This document shows, piece by piece, positions 60,102-64,000 of a stretch of 64,000 nt of DNA. Each line of letters opens with the position of its first letter. The first letter of the stretch is position 1. The notes under the pieces are model-generated. The model saw only the letters and a program-made list of their open reading frames with translations. It was not told the DNA's origin and searched no databases. The stretch is from Corynebacterium minutissimum (GTDB lineage: Bacteria; Actinomycetota; Actinomycetes; Mycobacteriales; Mycobacteriaceae). The stretch spans positions 1-64,000 of the forward strand of contig NZ_LAYQ01000023.1 of the NCBI RefSeq assembly GCF_000988205.1. Reading direction: 5' to 3'. The translations under genes were made by a program, and so were the position numbers.

Positions 60102-62212
60102 TTAGCCTGCCTGAGCAGCGTTGAGGGACTCGAGGGCGGCGTCAACAATGGCGTCGGCAGTGAAGCCGAACTTCTCAAAGAGTTCCGCGGCAGGTGCGGA
60201 AGCGCCGAAGTGCTCCAAGGACACGGTGCGGCCGAAGGAACCGGTGTACTTGTGCCACGGCATGGAGACACCGGCCTCGACGGAGACGCGCGCGCGGACG
60301 GAGGAGGGGAGGACGGACTCGCGGTAGGAAGCGTCCTGCTCGTCGAACCACTCTAGGCACGGCGCGGACACCACACGGGTCGCGGTACCGTCCGCCTCGA
60401 GTTGCTTGGCGGCCTCCACGGCGAGCTGTACCTCGGAGCCGGTGGCGATAAGAATCACGTCCGGGGTTTTCTTCGATGCCTCAACGAGGACGTAGGCGCC
60501 GCGGCGCACACCTTCGGCAGCCTTCTCCTTGGTTCCTTCGAGTACAGGCAGGTTCTGGCGGGACAGAGCGAGGCCCTTCGGAGCGGCCTTGTACTCAAGG
60601 GCCGCCGCCCACGCCTGGGCGGTCTCGTTGGCATCCGCTGGGCGGATGACGGAGAGGTTGGGGATGGCGCGCAGGGCAGCGAGCGTTTCCACTGGCTGGT
60701 GGGTGGGGCCGTCCTCGCCCAGCCCGATGGAATCGTGCGTCCAGACGTAGTAGGTATCGGTGGACATGAGCGCGCCGAGGCGGACAGCCGGGTACTGGTA
60801 CTCAGAGAAAATGAGGAAGGTACCACCGTAGACGCGGGTATTGCCGTGCAGTGCAATGCCGTTCATGACTGCGGACATGGCGTGCTCGCGGATGCCGAAG
60901 TGCAGGTTGCGGCCGTAGGGGGTGGCAGTCCAAGTATCGGTGGTGATGGACTCTGGGCCGAAGGAATCTGCGCCCTTGATCACTGTGTTGTTGGAGCCTG
61001 CCAGATCGGCGGAGCGCCCCACATCTCCGGCAGGGAGGCTGCAAGTGCCTGGATGGCGGCCTCGGAAGCCTTGCGCGTGGCCAAGGATTCGCCCGCTTCC
61101 CATGTCGGAAGTTCTGCGGCGAAGTCAGCCGGCAGCTCGCGAGCCTGGAGGCGGTCGAAGAGCTTCTTCTCCTCCGGGTTGGCAGCTGCCCACGCGTCAA
61201 ACTTTTCCTGCCACTCTGCGTGCTTCGCGGCACCGCGAGTGGTCAGCTCGCGGGTGTGTGCGAGGACTTCCTCGTCGATGTGGAAGGACTGCGCCGGATC
61301 GAAGCCGAGGACCTCCTTGGTGGCGGCTACCTCATCCTCGCCAAGAGCTGCACCGTGGACGCCACCGGTGTTCATCTTGTTCGGTGCCGGGTAACCAATC
61401 ACGGTCTTAACTCGGATGAAGGAGGGGCGGGAGGTTTCGGCGCGTGCCGCGGCGGCAGCTGCTTCGATGGCTTCGACATCTTCGCCGGACTCCACGGTCT
61501 GCACGTGCCAGCCATAGGCCTCGTAACGCTTAGCCACGTCCTCGTTGAAGGCAATGTTGGTGTCGTCCTCAATGGAGATGCGGTTGTCATCCCAGAAGAC
61601 GATGAGATTGCCCAGCTTCTGGGTGCCCGCCAAGGAAGAAGCCTCAGCGGTGACACCCTCTTGCAAGTCACCGTCGGAGGCAATGACGTAAACGAAGTGA
61701 TCGAAGGGGGATTCGCCGGCCGGGGCCGAGGCATCGAACAGGCCACGTTCCTTGCGTGCGGCCATTGCCATGCCGACCGCGGACGCCAAGCCTTGGCCCA
61801 GGGGACCGGTGGTGATCTCGACGCCATCGGTGTGGTGAACCTCGGGGTGGCCCGGAGTCTTCGAGCCCCAGGTGCGCAGCGACTTGAGATCCTCCATCTC
61901 GAGACCGAAGCCGCCGAGGAAGAGCTGGATGTACTGCGTCAGGGAAGAGTGTCCAACGGAGAGTACGAAGCGGTCGCGCCCTGCCCAGTGAACATCGGCC
62001 GGATCGTGGTTAAGCACGCGCTGGTAGAGCGTGTAGGCCAGCGGTGCCAGGGACATGGCGGTACCGGGGTGGCCGGAGCCGCAGTTCTGGACGGCGTCGG
62101 CAGCTAGGACGCGCACGGTATCCACGGCGCGAGTGTCGAGGTCACTCCAGTCCGAAGGATAACGGCGCTCAACCATAGCCTGCAGTTCCGGGGACAACTT
62201 TTCGTTCGACAC
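60102..62212 (-). CDS. tkt: Transketolase (frameshifted here)
   Basis: Tkt transfers two-carbon units with thiamine pyrophosphate. The first frame has the TPP-binding region ([35 protein letters not shown]) and breaks near 61015. There TGGGGCGGCTCC has lost one G; restoring it gives [17 protein letters not shown]. The second frame carries the pyrimidine-binding domain ([31 protein letters not shown]) to 60102. Restored length is about 703. It starts with GTG 62212. It is the first gene of the minus-strand pentose-phosphate run. Sequencing error is probable. Confidence 0.93.
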
Positions 62213-62491
62213 GGCGAAAACCTCACTTCGCTTCTGGAAACAGATATACCGTTAATCAGTGTAAAGGTTTTTCGATCTTCGGCGGGGGATTATATAAACC
62301 AGGTTTCGGGCGGTAGTCTGGCATGGTTGACGCTGTTGCCCCGCTGCCAGCCAGTGGGCGGCGACTATCCCCAAAGAACGCTTCGGGGATTCGCCACAAA
62401 GTTCTCGGGAACTTTTTAGCGCGGGCAGCCGACCAGTACGTCAGACCCATAAGCCATACACCCACGTGCCGGATATACGGAGGATTGTTCC
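62213..62491. promoter_or_regulatory. Divergent tkt-ctaB intergenic region
   Basis: No gene is seen in this 279-bp gap. A perfect -10 TATAAT reads toward tkt on the minus strand (62294 to 62289), giving a leader of about 70 nt; its -35 is poor. Toward ctaB, TTGACG at 62327-62332 could be a -35 but has no good -10 at 17 bp. A GGAGG-type site at 62479-62483 precedes the TTG start of ctaB. Confidence 0.45.
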
Positions 62492-63435
62492 TTGGAGACC
62501 ATCAAGGCCTATTTTGCGCTAACGAAACCGAGGATCATTGAGCTCCTCCTCGTGGCGGCAATCCCGGCTATGCTCCAGGCGCAGCGTGGATTCGAGGCAG
62601 TGTCCTCCAACTTCTGGCTCATCGTCTCCACCATCTTCGGTGGATGGATGGGTGCCGCGGCCGCCCACACGTTCAATAACGTCGTCGATTATGAGATCGA
62701 CCAGAAGATGCAGCGCACCCGTGCCCGGCCGCTAGTGCGCAAGACCATCTCGCGGCGCAATGCCGCGATCTTCGCGTGGATCATGTTGGCGCTATCCGTC
62801 TTTTGGCTGGGTGTGTTAGCTAACTCGTGGTTGGCCGCGTTCTTCGTGCTCTTGACCAACTTCTTTTATGTCATCGTCTACACGAAGTTCCTCAAGATGC
62901 GGAACTCCCAGAACATCGTCTGGGGTGGCCTCGCTGGCTGTATGCCCGCCATGGTGGGTTGGGCCGTCATTCGTGATAATGCACCGGCAGGGGAGCCGGA
63001 CCGTTGGTGGCAGGCCGTGGTGCTGTTCCTCATTATCTTCTTCTGGACGCCACCCCACACGTGGGCGCTGGCGATGAAGTACAAGGAGGACTACCGCAAG
63101 GCTGGGGTGCCGATGCTGCCCGTCGTTGCCGGGGAAGTAGAGGTGACCCGCCAAATCGTGTGGTACACGATCGGCACGGTTATCGTGACCTTCCTTATCA
63201 TCCTGCGGCCTCGTGGATCTACTTGGTAGCCGCGGTGTCTTCCGGCGCGGTCTTCCTTTGGATGGCGATTCGTCTGCACCAAGGGGTAAAGAAGGGCGCA
63301 AAGGTCAAGCCCATGCGCCTGTTTATTTACTCCAACAACTACCTGTCGGTGCTCTTTATCGGCCTGTCCATCGACGCCGTCGTGGGCTGGGAGCCCATCG
63401 GGCGCATGCTGGGCTGGTCGGCCGCGCTGTTCTAG
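62492..63435 (+). CDS. ctaB: Protoheme IX farnesyltransferase (frameshifted here)
   Basis: CtaB adds a farnesyl chain to haem b to make haem o for cytochrome aa3 oxidase. The first frame begins [17 protein letters not shown] and has the prenyl-diphosphate motif [20 protein letters not shown] and [12 protein letters not shown]. It breaks near 63206, where CTGCCGGCC has lost one C. The end ([16 protein letters not shown] to WSAALF) is in another frame to 63435. Restored length is about 314, with about nine membrane segments. The start is TTG 62492 behind GGAGG. Sequencing error is probable. Confidence 0.92.
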
Positions 63436-63439
63436 CGAG

Positions 63440-64000
63440 CTAGTCTTCGCGTACCCGGAGGACAATCGAGCCTGTGGTCTTGCGCTCTTGGAGGTCGCGG
63501 TGGGCCTGAGCAGCTTCGGCGAGCGGATATTCCGCGGAGATGCGGAAGTCGAGGTCGCCATCGATGACCGCCTGCACCACTGCCTGGGCGCGCATCTGGA
63601 ACTCGCCTTCCTGGGAGGTCCAGGCGCCGAGTGAGGGGCGGGTGAGGAAGATGGAGCCGTGCTTGTTCAGCAGCTGCGGGTCCATCGGCGGGACGGGGCC
63701 CGACGCGGCACCGAAGAGCGCTACCGTGCCGCGCGGTCGCACAACCTCAAGGGATTCACCGAAGGTGGCTTTGCCGACGCCGTCGTAAACCACGTCCACG
63801 CCGCGCCCACCGTTGTGACGACGCACCTGCTCGGCCAGGCCGCTGCTGTAGCGGAACACGTGGTCTGCGCCCGCGCCATAGGCCAGCTCTTCCTTCTCAT
63901 TCGTGGAGACCACGGAATAGACGGTGGCGCCCAGGGACTTGGCCATCTGGGTAAGGATTAAGCCCACGCCGCCCGCACCGGCAGTGATCAGACAGGATGC
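63440..64000 (-). CDS. qor: NADPH:quinone oxidoreductase, MDR family (N-terminus beyond window)
   Basis: The visible 186 residues are the C-terminal part of a zinc-independent medium-chain dehydrogenase. The NADPH-binding motif AGAGGVGLILTQMAKSLGA is at the window edge, followed by GADHVFRYSS, GVDVVYDGVGKATF and a C-terminal ISAEYPLAEAAQAHRDLQERKTTGSIVL. Such enzymes reduce quinones or enones. About 135 residues are missing to the right. Its stop faces ctaB's stop 4 bp away. A GTG at 63967 lies in the frame but is internal to the fold. Confidence 0.9.
   Translation of the reverse strand, partial: ASCLITAGAGGVGLILTQMAKSLGATVYSVVSTNEKEELAYGAGADHVFRYSSGLAEQVRRHNGGRGVDVVYDGVGKATFGESLEVVRPRGTVALFGAASGPVPPMDPQLLNKHGSIFLTRPSLGAWTSQEGEFQMRAQAVVQAVIDGDLDFRISAEYPLAEAAQAHRDLQERKTTGSIVLRVRED

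Noticed and set aside
60100..60112. DtxR-like sequence GGTTAGCCTGCCT between tal and tkt
   Set aside because: Only about half of the 19-bp consensus fits. It overlaps the tkt stop codon inside an operon, so it is probably chance.

Overview
The window is a high-GC actinobacterial chromosome segment, almost certainly from a Corynebacterium. Gene order matches conserved Corynebacterium blocks: ltbR/leuCD, gpsA-ddlA-thiL-ung-recG-rsmD-coaD, pyrRBC-carAB-pyrF-mihF-gmk-rpoZ-coaBC-metK-priA-def-fmt-rsmB-rpe-rib genes-uvrC-rapZ-yvcK-whiA-gapA-pgk-tpiA-secG, and tkt-tal-zwf-opcA-pgl with ctaB divergent. Genus-level signals include an actinobacterial mIHF gene, an OpcA gene, an McbR-type TAGAC-N6-GTCTA operator at metK, and frequent GTG starts. 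I cannot fix the species from the sequence.

Layout. Positions 1-1160 are accessory: the end of an IS21-family element interrupts a small membrane-protein gene that has a twin palindromic operator, then come a non-coding stretch and a tRNA-Glu(CTC). From 1.16 to 3.3 kb lie envelope or secreted genes: a lipoprotein, a duplicated His-rich metal-binding protein, and a secreted trypsin-like protease. From 3.3 to 6.2 kb is leucine biosynthesis (leuCD) with its divergent IclR-type regulator. From 6.2 to 19.4 kb are housekeeping genes for a membrane protein, MutT1, glycerol-3-phosphate, D-Ala-D-Ala, thiamine, DNA repair, rRNA methylation and CoA, ending with a TauE-type permease and a PPK2 kinase. 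From 19.4 to 22.9 kb, on the minus strand, is an operon of a TIGR01777 epimerase-like gene followed by four tandem YbjN-like genes in an A-B-A-B pattern. From 23 to 31.5 kb is the pyrimidine operon behind a PyrR-binding hairpin. From 31.8 to 51.3 kb is a long run of core genes. From 51.7 to 55.4 kb is the lower-glycolysis cluster plus secG, without the ppc gene found there in C. glutamicum. From 55.5 to 62.2 kb is the pentose-phosphate operon on the minus strand, then ctaB and a partial quinone oxidoreductase.

A major caveat for any reader: eight genes (a membrane protein at 6.2 kb, recG, the TIGR01777 gene, carB, rpe, zwf, tkt, ctaB) are broken by nine apparent single-base losses. All are -1 events in G or C runs or singlets next to them, and most hit genes a viable cell needs. 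They are best read as base undercalls in this assembly, so each gene is annotated as one CDS across its frameshift.

No CRISPR array, toxin-antitoxin pair, phage or recognised defence system is visible. The least explained parts are the YbjN A-B-A-B operon, the His-rich gene with its TGAAAA half-site array, and the interrupted small gene with TTGCA-N5-TGCAA operators.
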